This document shows positions 49,166 through 57,883 of a stretch of DNA of 64,000 bases, one piece after another. Under the pieces are notes generated by a model, which saw only the letters and a program-made list of their open reading frames with translations, was not told where the DNA came from and ran no database searches. The DNA is from JAWPMT01 sp965242775 (lineage in GTDB: Bacteria > Bacteroidota > Bacteroidia > Cytophagales > Cyclobacteriaceae), in assembly GCA_965242775.1 (NCBI GenBank), contig CBDETI010000030.1:104440-168439 (forward strand). The letters are read 5' to 3'. Both the position numbers and the translations under genes were made by a program. The first letter of the stretch is position 1; every line of letters starts with the position of its first letter.

Positions 49166-52100
49166 AAAAGCTTGAAGGACTGGTGATCGCCATATTGGTT
49201 ATGGCATGTGGAAAAAGTGGAGAAAACGGACCATTGTTTGATAAAATCGATCCCTCCCGGTCCGGATTTGAGTTTACAAACCAACTCCACTTCAATGAAG
49301 ATTTCAACATTTATACCTACCGCAATTATTACAATGGTGGAGGCGTAGCTACTGGCGACGTGAATAACGACGGCCTCATTGATATCTACGTTACCGCCAA
49401 CCTTCAAAAAAACAAACTGTTTATCAATCAAGGAGGGTTGCGGTTCGAGGATGTCACCGAGCGTGCCGGCGTGGGAGGCACCAAGTCATGGAGTACCGGC
49501 GTGAGCATGATAGACATTAATGGTGATGGTTTACTTGACATCTATGTTTGCAATTCCGGTGATATCAAAGGAGACAACAAACAAAATGAACTTTTCATCA
49601 ATCAGGGTGATGGCACATTTGTTGAAAAGGCCGAATCCTTTGGCTTGGCAGATCGGGGATACTCCACGCATGCCGCCTTTTTCGATTATGACAAAGATGG
49701 TGACCTGGACGCTTACCTCTTAAACAACTCCTACCAGGCTATAGGCAGCTTCAACTTGATGCAGGATATGAGACCTGTGAGAGATAGTGTAGGAGGCGAC
49801 AAGTTTTTTCGCAATGACGAGGGATCATTTATTGATATCAGTGAGGAAGCAGGTATCTATGGCAGCGTCATAGGTTTCGGGCTTGGCGTGACCGTTGGTG
49901 ATGTAGATATGGACGGGTGGCAGGATATTTTTGTAAGCAACGACTTTTTCGAGCGGGATTACCTTTATTTAAACAACGGAGACGGCACGTTTAGAGAAGA
50001 CTTACCAAATCAGATGCCCTCCATCAGCGCTGCGTCTATGGGGGCCGATATGGCCGATTTTAACAATGATGGTTTACCTGACATCTTCGTGACTGACATG
50101 CTTCCGGAACCGGACGAGCGGATCAAAAAGGTCACCACGTTTGAGAGCTGGGATAAGTACAAGTATAAGATCGAGAACAACTACCATCGTCAGTTCAATC
50201 GAAACATGCTACACCTGAACAACGGGGATGGCACCTTTAGTGAGATCGGAAGGCTTTCAGGTATCGAAGCAACTGACTGGAGTTGGGCCGCTTTGATGTT
50301 CGACATGGATAATGACGGTTACAAGGACCTCTTTGTCGCCAATGGCATTTACCAGGACATCACAGATCTCGATTATCTCAACTTCATTTCTAACGACGAG
50401 GTTAAACGGAAAATCATCACCCGCGAAGGTGTAGATTATAAAGCCCTGGTGGACCCCATTCCAATTACCCCTATTCCCAACTACGCCTATCAAAACCGTG
50501 GTAGCCTACGATTTGAGGATAAGACAGAAGACTGGGGTTTTGCAGAACCCACGCACTCCAACGGATCCGCTTATGTCGACTTAGACAATGATGGTGATCT
50601 GGACCTGGTGCTGAATAATGTCAACTCTCCATCTGCGATATACGAGAACAAAACCAACGAGCGAGGAAAAAATCATTTTATCAAGGTGGAATTAAAGGGC
50701 GTTCCCGGCAACAATTTCGCTATTGGGGCCAAAGTGTGGGTACATACATCAGACGGCAACAAGATTTACCAGGAAGCCATGCCGATTAGAGGATTTCAGT
50801 CCACAGTGGATCCAAGGCTGAATTTCGGTGTAGGCAGCAATAGTACTATAAGTCTTATTAGGGTGGTTTGGCCTTCGGGAAAGGAAACTATTTTGAAAGA
50901 TGTGCCGGCGGACCAATTGCTGGTATTGGCAGAATCTGAAGCTTCCACTTCGAATGGGGAACCTGTTTCTGATTCTGGCGCGGGGCTTTTTCAGCCAAGT
51001 AAAATTTTAGATTTTAAACACACCGAAAACACCTTTGTAGATTTCGACCGGGACCGGCTGATCTTCCATATGATTTCGCAAGAAGGTCCAAAACTGGCTG
51101 GTGGGGACATCAACGGTGATGGCCTGGAAGACCTGTTCATTGGAGGAGCCAAAGACGCGGAAGGCGCCATTTTTATGCAAAGATCCGATGGTACTTTCTC
51201 GCAAGTTCCACAGCCAGCACTCAAAGAGGATCAAAGGGCAGAGGATTTAGCCGCACAATTCTTTGATTTTGATGGCGACGATGACCTGGATCTCTATGTA
51301 ACCAGCGGTGGTAACGAATTCTCTTTAGGCGCGGCCGCGCTACGAGATCGGTTATACGAAAACGATGGTGAGGGAAACTTTAGCCGTAAACTGGTACCTG
51401 CCTTCCAGTCCCTTACCAACAGTTCCTCGACAGTGGAGATCTCCGATTTTGATCAAGATGGAGATTTGGACCTTTTTGTCGGAAGTCGGGTCCGGCCATT
51501 TCTGTATGGTGTGCCGACCAGCGGATTTCTATTTCAAAATGATGGGGCAGGCATGTTTACTGATGTCACGAAACAGTTAGCCCCTGAGCTTGTAGATATG
51601 GGCATGATCACCGACAGCAAGTGGTTTGATTTTGATGGTGACGGGGATGACGACCTGGCAATTGTCGGGGAGTGGATGACGGTTGAGCTTTTCGAAAATG
51701 ACCAAGGCAGCTTGAGCCGGGTTACCGAAAAAGCACAACTAGGGGGACACCACGGTTGGTGGAATACCCTGGAGGTCTTCGACATTGATGGCGATGGGCG
51801 GGACGATTTAATTGCTGGCAACCATGGTCTAAACTCTCGTTTTGAAGCCAGCGAGCAAAATCCTCTTGAGTTGTATATCAATGATTTTGACGGGAATGGT
51901 TCAGTGGAGCACATTTTTTGCAGGACGATTGATGGTAAGGTCAAGCCTTTTACCCTAAAGCATGAATTGGTCGCTCAGATACCCGAGCTTAAGAAAAAGT
52001 ACCTGAAATATGACGCTTACATGCATCAAAATCTCTCTGATATATTTGGCCCGGAGCTCTTGGCTTCCAGCGTGGTACTTAAAGCAACGAATCTGGCATC

Positions 52101-52458
52101 CTCCATTTTTTGGAATAACGGTGATGGAACGTTTTCTAGCGCTCCACTACCTGCTGAGGCACAATTTTCTCCTGTTTTCGCTATTGAAATAAGTGATTTT
52201 GACGGTGACAGCTCATCAGACATTATCGTCGCAGGGAACCTGTTTGACGCCAAACCCCAAGCGGGGCAGTATGCCGCCAGTTATGGGTTGATGCTCAAAC
52301 TCGATGGAGAAAGGGTACTTTCCCCTGTCCCCGCAAAGTCATCGGGTCTTTTTCTGAAAGGTGAGATCAGGGATATGGCTGTAGTCCAGGCCGCGGGAAA
52401 TCAATACTTGCTGGCCGCCCGCAATAATGACGAACTTGTTTCTCTGCGGCTGAAATGA
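49162..52458 (+). CDS. UnbV/ASPIC FG-GAP (VCBS) repeat lipoprotein, paralogue 2
   Basis: 1,098 residues with lipobox ILVMACG (Cys about 16). Strong similarity to paralogue 1 throughout: NIYTYRNYYNGGGVATGDVNNDGLIDIY, FFDYDKDGDLDAYLLNNS, FGLGVTVGDVDMDGWQDIFVSNDFFERDYLYLN, and the UnbV domain (GFQSTVDPRLNFGVGS). Two propeller-type halves flank the UnbV domain. It overlaps the small lipoprotein by four bases and the next paralogue by four bases. Probably a cell-surface or periplasmic binding protein; no catalytic motif seen. Confidence 0.88.
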   Translation: MKKLEGLVIAILVMACGKSGENGPLFDKIDPSRSGFEFTNQLHFNEDFNIYTYRNYYNGGGVATGDVNNDGLIDIYVTANLQKNKLFINQGGLRFEDVTERAGVGGTKSWSTGVSMIDINGDGLLDIYVCNSGDIKGDNKQNELFINQGDGTFVEKAESFGLADRGYSTHAAFFDYDKDGDLDAYLLNNSYQAIGSFNLMQDMRPVRDSVGGDKFFRNDEGSFIDISEEAGIYGSVIGFGLGVTVGDVDMDGWQDIFVSNDFFERDYLYLNNGDGTFREDLPNQMPSISAASMGADMADFNNDGLPDIFVTDMLPEPDERIKKVTTFESWDKYKYKIENNYHRQFNRNMLHLNNGDGTFSEIGRLSGIEATDWSWAALMFDMDNDGYKDLFVANGIYQDITDLDYLNFISNDEVKRKIITREGVDYKALVDPIPITPIPNYAYQNRGSLRFEDKTEDWGFAEPTHSNGSAYVDLDNDGDLDLVLNNVNSPSAIYENKTNERGKNHFIKVELKGVPGNNFAIGAKVWVHTSDGNKIYQEAMPIRGFQSTVDPRLNFGVGSNSTISLIRVVWPSGKETILKDVPADQLLVLAESEASTSNGEPVSDSGAGLFQPSKILDFKHTENTFVDFDRDRLIFHMISQEGPKLAGGDINGDGLEDLFIGGAKDAEGAIFMQRSDGTFSQVPQPALKEDQRAEDLAAQFFDFDGDDDLDLYVTSGGNEFSLGAAALRDRLYENDGEGNFSRKLVPAFQSLTNSSSTVEISDFDQDGDLDLFVGSRVRPFLYGVPTSGFLFQNDGAGMFTDVTKQLAPELVDMGMITDSKWFDFDGDGDDDLAIVGEWMTVELFENDQGSLSRVTEKAQLGGHHGWWNTLEVFDIDGDGRDDLIAGNHGLNSRFEASEQNPLELYINDFDGNGSVEHIFCRTIDGKVKPFTLKHELVAQIPELKKKYLKYDAYMHQNLSDIFGPELLASSVVLKATNLASSIFWNNGDGTFSSAPLPAEAQFSPVFAIEISDFDGDSSSDIIVAGNLFDAKPQAGQYAASYGLMLKLDGERVLSPVPAKSSGLFLKGEIRDMAVVQAAGNQYLLAARNNDELVSLRLK

Positions 52459-55400
52459 AATACCTATGGTACGTAATTGCCGCATCTCTTATTGCCTGCA
52501 GTCCCAAAAAGGTGAGGCAGTTCACGTTACTTGAAAAAAGTCAAACCAATGTTGACTTCTCCAACACCCTTGACGACCGTGAGTTGGATATTATCGAGTA
52601 CCTCTATTTCTACAATGGCGGAGGATCTGCAATAGGTGACCTGGACAATGATGGGTTGCCTGAAATACTCTTCACCAGCAACCAAAAAGCTAATCAGGGC
52701 TTTAGAAACTTGGGTCAATTTCAATTTGAGAATATTTCTCAGCAAATATTCGATGCCTCCCTGGAGACATGGTCCACCGGAATAGCATTGGCAGACGTAA
52801 ACGGTGATTCCTTACTGGATATTTATATATCACAAGTTTCGGGGTACAAGACGATCCCAGTGGGCCACAACCTACTATTTATCAATAGGGGCAATATGAA
52901 CTTTGAAGAATCTTCTAAGGAGTATGGGGTAGATTTTTCGGGGTTTTCGACACATTCAGCTTTTTTTGATTATGATCAGGATGGTGACCTGGATATGTAC
53001 CTGCTGAACCATGCGGTCCACACGGTAAGGTCGTACGTACCTTCCACGCATCGTAACTTTACCGACTCTATTTCCGGAGATAAGTTGTATCAAAATCAAC
53101 TGACGGAAACGGGAGTCCCTCGTTTTCTGGATGTTACCGCAGAAGCGGGGATTTACTCCAGTACTTTGGGCTATGGACTAGGTATTGCCACTTCCGATCT
53201 GAACAGGGATGGTTGGCCCGATATCTATGTATCAAATGACTTCCACGAAAACGATTATCTCTATATAAATCAACAGGATGGTACTTTCAAAGAAGAGGCA
53301 TCCATTCGGCTGAGCCACATGTCGCGATTTTCAATGGGGAGTGACATTGGCGATATCAATGATGATGGCCAAGCGGATATTTTCACGTTGGACATGCTCC
53401 CCAACGACCCTTCCATCCTCATGCAATCCGGCGGGGAAGATAGCGACGAAGTGTACAGCATCAAGCTTTCGCAGGGCTATCACCACCAATACTCTCGAAA
53501 TACGATGCAGTTGAATGTGAATGGGTTCTTCCAGGATGCTGCGCTCTTCGCAAAAACGTATGCCACAGATTGGAGCTGGTCCGTTTTGATAGCGGATTAC
53601 GACCTTGATGCTACTAACGATCTGTATATCACCAACGGTATCGTCAAACGCCCCAACGATCTTGACTATATCAATTTTGCCAGTAATCTCGGCAGCTCCG
53701 AATATGCCCGTCTTTCCCCGAAAGAACAAAACAAGGAGTTGATCAGGCGAATGCCGACATTGCAACTGCCCAATGTGCTGTTCAAAAAGCAGGCAAATGG
53801 TCAATACGAAAACAAAAACGTGGACTGGGGACTACATCAAAAATCTTATTCTCAAGGAGCTGCTTACGGTGATTTGGATGCGGATGGAGACCTGGACCTG
53901 ATCGTTAACAACACCAATCAAGAGGCCTTCATTTATCAGAATAACAACCTCTCCGCTAACAAGAGCTTGCAACTAAAGTTGATAGGCGAGGCTGGCAATT
54001 CGTTTGGTTTCGGTGCGAAAGTAACATTGTATCAAGCGGGTAAAGGCCGCTCGAAAGAACTTTATACGAGCAGAGGTTTTCAGTCGTCAGTCGAACCACA
54101 ACTCATCTTTGGTCTGGGGCAAACGTCCACCATTGACAGTTTGGTAGTGGACTGGGGCAAACACCGGAGGCAGGCCTTTTTTGATCTAAATCTCGATACC
54201 GTCAATGTGCTGGTCTTTGAGAATCCCGTTGCGGCACCATCAATGCCTGCCACGGATATTTCTATGGAAGAATTACCCTTCAGGCATAGGGAAGACAACT
54301 TTGACGACCTGGACGTGGAACCTTTAATGCCCTATCGCTTATCAAGATTGGGACCTGCGTTGGCGGTTGCCGATGTAAATCAAGACGGCCGGGAGGACAT
54401 CTTTGTTGGTGGCGCCAAAGGGCAACCAGCAACCCTGCTAATTCAGTCCCAAGATGGTCAACATGTCCCTTTAAGCACGCCAATCGCCAGAGATTTCAGT
54501 TATGAAGACGTAGATGCACAATTCTTTGATGCCGATAATGATGGGGATCAGGACCTGTTGGTCATAAGCGGAGGCAACGAACGACGAAATCCTATCCTGT
54601 ATCAGCACCGCTTGTACGAAAACCTCGGTCAGGGCAACTTTCAAAGAAATTTCAGCTGGTTGCCGGAAGTAACTTCCAATGGTAGTGTCGTGGAAGTAGG
54701 TGATTTCGACCAGGATGGCGATGCTGATTTGTTCATTGGTTCTATGTCCGTGCCAGGAATATTTGGAATGAACGCCCAAAGCTTTATCCTAAAAAACGAT
54801 GGAAGTGGACACTTCTCCTATATTCCCTCCGCGGTACTTTCACAGCTAGGAATGGTTACTGATGCCAAGTGGTTTGACTATCAACAGGATGGAGACCTTG
54901 ACCTGGCGATAGTTGGCCATTGGATGCCGGTGACGATCCTGATCAACACTGATTCGGAGTTCGAAAAAATCGTTTTGAAAGAAACCGAAGGCCTCTGGAA
55001 CTGTGTCGACATCAATGACATCAATCAGGATGGATATCTTGACCTGGTTGCGGGTAACCTGGGTCTCAACAGCAAACTAACAGCCTCCCCCTTGCAACCA
55101 TTGACACTTTACACGTCAGATTTTGATCAAAACGATCGAATAGAATCGATCTTATTCAGGTTCTACAACGATCAGCAAGTACCCTTTCACTCACGGGACA
55201 ATCTAACACAACAAATACCGGAGCTCAAAAAGAGATTCTTAAGTTATCGGACGTTCGCGAAAGTGCGATCCCTGCAAGATCTTTTCCCAGATTTGGATAC
55301 GGCATTCGTCAAGGCAAAACGAGTCACCATGTTGGCATCTACGGTTTTCTATGGTACTGCAGTCGAATCACAGTTCAATGCCCGTCCACTACCAAATCAG

Positions 55401-55691
55401 CAGGCACCAGTCAACAACATTAACATTGTGCCAGATTCAAGCCGGATGCTAATTCACATGAGCGGCAATAATGTATCAGCGAATGTGGAGCAAGGCCGAT
55501 ACACGAGCCAACCCTATGCTTTGTTGATCTCGGATCGGAATTCAGTAACTCAAGTTCCAGGCACTGACAAGCTGCCGTCCGATAAAGAGATCAATGGCCA
55601 ACAATTCGTAGAAATAGCAGGCAGCAAGTACTTGCTATTAGCTACCAACAACGGTCCCGTTTATAAGATTGAGATCGGCTACGACCAATAG
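52455..55691 (+). CDS. UnbV/ASPIC FG-GAP (VCBS) repeat lipoprotein, paralogue 3
   Basis: 1,078 residues; lipobox AASLIAC (Cys about 15). It has the same two-propeller plus UnbV layout (FYNGGGSAIGDLDNDGLPEILF, FFDYDQDGDLDMYLLNHA, GFQSSVEPQLIFGLGQ) but is more diverged than paralogues 1 and 2, with Gln replacing Asn or Lys in several Ca-binding loops (DYDQDGD, DFDQDGD, DYQQDGD). Last of the four overlapping genes. No terminator of obvious strength follows before the next start at 55742. Confidence 0.87.
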   Translation: MKYLWYVIAASLIACSPKKVRQFTLLEKSQTNVDFSNTLDDRELDIIEYLYFYNGGGSAIGDLDNDGLPEILFTSNQKANQGFRNLGQFQFENISQQIFDASLETWSTGIALADVNGDSLLDIYISQVSGYKTIPVGHNLLFINRGNMNFEESSKEYGVDFSGFSTHSAFFDYDQDGDLDMYLLNHAVHTVRSYVPSTHRNFTDSISGDKLYQNQLTETGVPRFLDVTAEAGIYSSTLGYGLGIATSDLNRDGWPDIYVSNDFHENDYLYINQQDGTFKEEASIRLSHMSRFSMGSDIGDINDDGQADIFTLDMLPNDPSILMQSGGEDSDEVYSIKLSQGYHHQYSRNTMQLNVNGFFQDAALFAKTYATDWSWSVLIADYDLDATNDLYITNGIVKRPNDLDYINFASNLGSSEYARLSPKEQNKELIRRMPTLQLPNVLFKKQANGQYENKNVDWGLHQKSYSQGAAYGDLDADGDLDLIVNNTNQEAFIYQNNNLSANKSLQLKLIGEAGNSFGFGAKVTLYQAGKGRSKELYTSRGFQSSVEPQLIFGLGQTSTIDSLVVDWGKHRRQAFFDLNLDTVNVLVFENPVAAPSMPATDISMEELPFRHREDNFDDLDVEPLMPYRLSRLGPALAVADVNQDGREDIFVGGAKGQPATLLIQSQDGQHVPLSTPIARDFSYEDVDAQFFDADNDGDQDLLVISGGNERRNPILYQHRLYENLGQGNFQRNFSWLPEVTSNGSVVEVGDFDQDGDADLFIGSMSVPGIFGMNAQSFILKNDGSGHFSYIPSAVLSQLGMVTDAKWFDYQQDGDLDLAIVGHWMPVTILINTDSEFEKIVLKETEGLWNCVDINDINQDGYLDLVAGNLGLNSKLTASPLQPLTLYTSDFDQNDRIESILFRFYNDQQVPFHSRDNLTQQIPELKKRFLSYRTFAKVRSLQDLFPDLDTAFVKAKRVTMLASTVFYGTAVESQFNARPLPNQQAPVNNINIVPDSSRMLIHMSGNNVSANVEQGRYTSQPYALLISDRNSVTQVPGTDKLPSDKEINGQQFVEIAGSKYLLLATNNGPVYKIEIGYDQ

Positions 55692-55713
55692 TCAGCCTTT
55701 TTGATTTGTAAAT

Positions 55714-55721
55714 TATATTTG
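55714..55721 (+). promoter_or_regulatory. Putative -7 promoter box before the Cry-like gene
   Basis: TATATTTG fits TAnnTTTG exactly and lies 20 bases before the start at 55742. A matching TTG at the ideal upstream distance is not evident (TTTTTG is only 10 bases away), so this is tentative. Confidence 0.4.
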
Positions 55722-55741
55722 ACGGTTTAGCAAACCCGAAG

Positions 55742-57061
55742 ATGACGCAACCCACAGAACTGGCCGGCTTTAGCATGGTGATCACGAAAATCAGGCATAC
55801 AGAAGCCAGCCAAAAGCAACTACTCCATTGGTTTCCCCAATTGAATAAGGCAGCACTTGATAAATTTCTAACGGAAGTCTCGCCACCAATAATGACTAAA
55901 ATGGAAACCGAAAGTCACTATGGCAAATTGCTCCACAAAACAAGCGCTATCAGAACCTGTGGCCTGGAAACTGTAGAAAAGACTTTTCCATTGATTGAAG
56001 GCGAAATAGCTCATGAGCAATATTATACCCTTTTGACTGAAGACTATAGCGGGATACCGAAAGGAACCGTGGTTTTGTTTAGGTCACTTACCTCAATGAA
56101 TACAGTGACATTCATTCATTTTGGAAAAGTCATGGGTGAAAAATTCAACTTACTGCAACTGGAACAGGAAGATAATGACAGGGGTGACCCGGCACCGCCA
56201 CCTTTTACAGGTATAGCCTCTGCGATTGCCTCAAAAATCGTACTTTCCATTATTGGCGCCGTTGTTAGCAAAATTGCTGGTAGATTAATGGACAATGTTA
56301 TTGACGAAATAATTCCTCCATCTCCTCCCAAGTACTTGGAGGAGGTTTATCAAGAGATGAAAAAGATCGTTAGAAAAGAACTTGATCAGCAGGTACTGGA
56401 TGTTACCAAAGGAAGTTTGAGTCAATTAATGTCCTCCTCCCTAAAAAGAGATTACAGAAACTTGCGAACAGAGCAGAGATTAAAGACTGCCCAAGGGCGA
56501 AGGGTTCTATTGGATGAGCTTAACAGGTATAATCGCGTGATACGAGAGGAGATAAGGGCGCGGCTTGAGACTGATCGCTACAAAATCGCTGGCATCCAGA
56601 TTTGGAAAGAGACGGTTTCTTTTCACTACATAATATACATGGAAATGGCGTTTCTGGATTCTCTTTCAGAAAATTCGTCTGAATCTTCCACGGAAGGGAT
56701 TCATGGTTCTTCTTACATGAAGACGCTTATATCTTATCTGGAAGCTGATATCAAACGCTTAAAAGAAATCCGTTCAGAAATAGAAAAGTCGAGAAAGTCT
56801 TTATTGGTAAGCGGTTCGTATTTCGTGTTCGAAATAGGTTACCAGGGGGACGTTCATTACTTCAAAGATGAATTTGACGATTATCAAGTGGACTTTAGGC
56901 AGAATGGATGCAAAGATGACCCGGCAGCCCGCCGAGACAAGAAAATGGAGAGATACAGGCTTTCGTTCGATTATCGTATTGAGCAGGACCTGCTATCCAC
57001 CGTCAAGCAAATTGGAGAAATGGAAAAACTTCTTATGATTTTAACGAATCATAAGAATTAA
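55742..57061 (+). CDS. Unrecognised protein with Cry-toxin domain I-like helical layout
   Basis: A 439-residue protein without a signal peptide. The first ~145 residues are a mixed domain I do not recognise. From about 154 a hydrophobic helix (FTGIASAIASKIVLSIIGAVV...) leads to PPSPPKYLEEVYQEMKKIV, then long amphipathic helices. An apolar helix-like segment follows (about 285-305, IWKETVSFHYIIYMEMAFL), and a final helix about 325-355 before a beta-rich tail. This order (hydrophobic helix, Pro-Ser turn, E-rich helix, apolar helix, long polar helix) recalls domain I of delta-endotoxins. That is inference from pattern only; other pore-forming or helical-bundle folds are possible. Confidence 0.6.
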   Translation: MTQPTELAGFSMVITKIRHTEASQKQLLHWFPQLNKAALDKFLTEVSPPIMTKMETESHYGKLLHKTSAIRTCGLETVEKTFPLIEGEIAHEQYYTLLTEDYSGIPKGTVVLFRSLTSMNTVTFIHFGKVMGEKFNLLQLEQEDNDRGDPAPPPFTGIASAIASKIVLSIIGAVVSKIAGRLMDNVIDEIIPPSPPKYLEEVYQEMKKIVRKELDQQVLDVTKGSLSQLMSSSLKRDYRNLRTEQRLKTAQGRRVLLDELNRYNRVIREEIRARLETDRYKIAGIQIWKETVSFHYIIYMEMAFLDSLSENSSESSTEGIHGSSYMKTLISYLEADIKRLKEIRSEIEKSRKSLLVSGSYFVFEIGYQGDVHYFKDEFDDYQVDFRQNGCKDDPAARRDKKMERYRLSFDYRIEQDLLSTVKQIGEMEKLLMILTNHKN

Positions 57062-57133
57062 TGCACACTATGACTCTTGTGCAAGTCAAATAGTACAAGG
57101 GTGCGTTCCAGCGGGCCATTGCCAAAGAACCAT

Positions 57134-57161
57134 AAATAGCAGGTAAGAATACCCGCTATTT
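57134..57161. repeat. Imperfect hairpin in the convergent gap
   Basis: AAATAGC-A-GGTA / TACC-C-GCTATTT around AGAA forms an 11-pair stem with one mismatch between two convergent genes. Probably part of a bidirectional termination region with the hairpin at 57168. Confidence 0.55.
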
Positions 57162-57167
57162 ACTACC

Positions 57168-57185
57168 AAAAACGGTCCCGTTTTT
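57168..57185. terminator. Bidirectional intrinsic terminator
   Basis: AAAAACGG-TC-CCGTTTTT: an eight-pair stem whose flanks are A-runs and T-runs on either strand. It sits between the 3' ends of the Cry-like gene (+) and the plug lipoprotein (-), so it can stop both transcripts. Confidence 0.7.
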
Positions 57186-57199
57186 AGATTAAGCCTTGA

Positions 57200-57637
57200 T
57201 TATTTCTTTCGGGAGATAATTTTAATTACGCCGCCAGAACCCTGAAGTCCGTAAAATGACGTTGATCCGGCATCTTTCAAGACCTGAACGGATTTGATGT
57301 CATTGGGATCCAATAACGAATTGATCGTGGCAAAATCGTTACCCATCTTTCTTCCATCCACAACAAACAAGGGTCTTTCATTGGCAGCAGCCATTCCGCG
57401 CACAATCACCGAAGCTCCATCTCCATCGCCTGTCACTTGCAAACCCGGAATCCTTCTCAAGTAATTGGCCAGGGACAAAGCTTTGTCATTTTCGGAAACC
57501 TCTACTGTGTTATTAAGCTTCTTCTCCTCGGCAATAGATGAGGCCCCGCCTTTAACAGCCACTTGCTTTTGAGAGGAACAACTGGCCGATAATATTAAAA
57601 CTACCAGTAAGGATTTAAATAGGAATTGGTTTTTCAT
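57200..57637 (-). CDS. Stand-alone TonB-plug domain lipoprotein
   Basis: 145 residues: a lipoprotein signal (VVLILSASC, Cys about 20), then a plug domain of the TonB-dependent receptor type. It has LSLANYLRRIPGLQVTGDGDGASVIVRG, RPLFVVDGRKMG, and LDPNDIKSVQVLKDAGSTSFYGLQGSGGVIKI, which matches the 'DIESIEVLKDAAAAAIYGSRGANGVI' kind of segment of SusC proteins. The beta-barrel is absent and the length is complete, so this is not a broken receptor end. Similar small plug-only lipoproteins occur in Bacteroidota; function unknown. Confidence 0.85.
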   Translation of the reverse strand: MKNQFLFKSLLVVLILSASCSSQKQVAVKGGASSIAEEKKLNNTVEVSENDKALSLANYLRRIPGLQVTGDGDGASVIVRGMAAANERPLFVVDGRKMGNDFATINSLLDPNDIKSVQVLKDAGSTSFYGLQGSGGVIKIISRKK

Positions 57638-57883
57638 AAGAATTTTGGTTTATGTGACCTTTCACAAATTAAACGAAATATTGAGCCTGAAGGCGACTGA
57701 AATATGTAAAAAGAAGTCATTGAAAATGTAAAATGATGCCATTCATCACATTTTTCTCGAAAGTTCAACCTTGCAATCGATTGTATTTTTCCAAGATTTA
57801 TAAGGAGTCTCAATATTGTTAATTTTATAAAGGTTGTTAGAACGAAATTTGTTTTTGAGAATAGAACCCGTCGAATTACAGTC

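Noticed and set aside
55742..57061. Assigning the protein as a true insecticidal toxin
   Set aside because: Only the helix pattern suggests this; domains II and III of Cry toxins are not visible and no profile search was possible.
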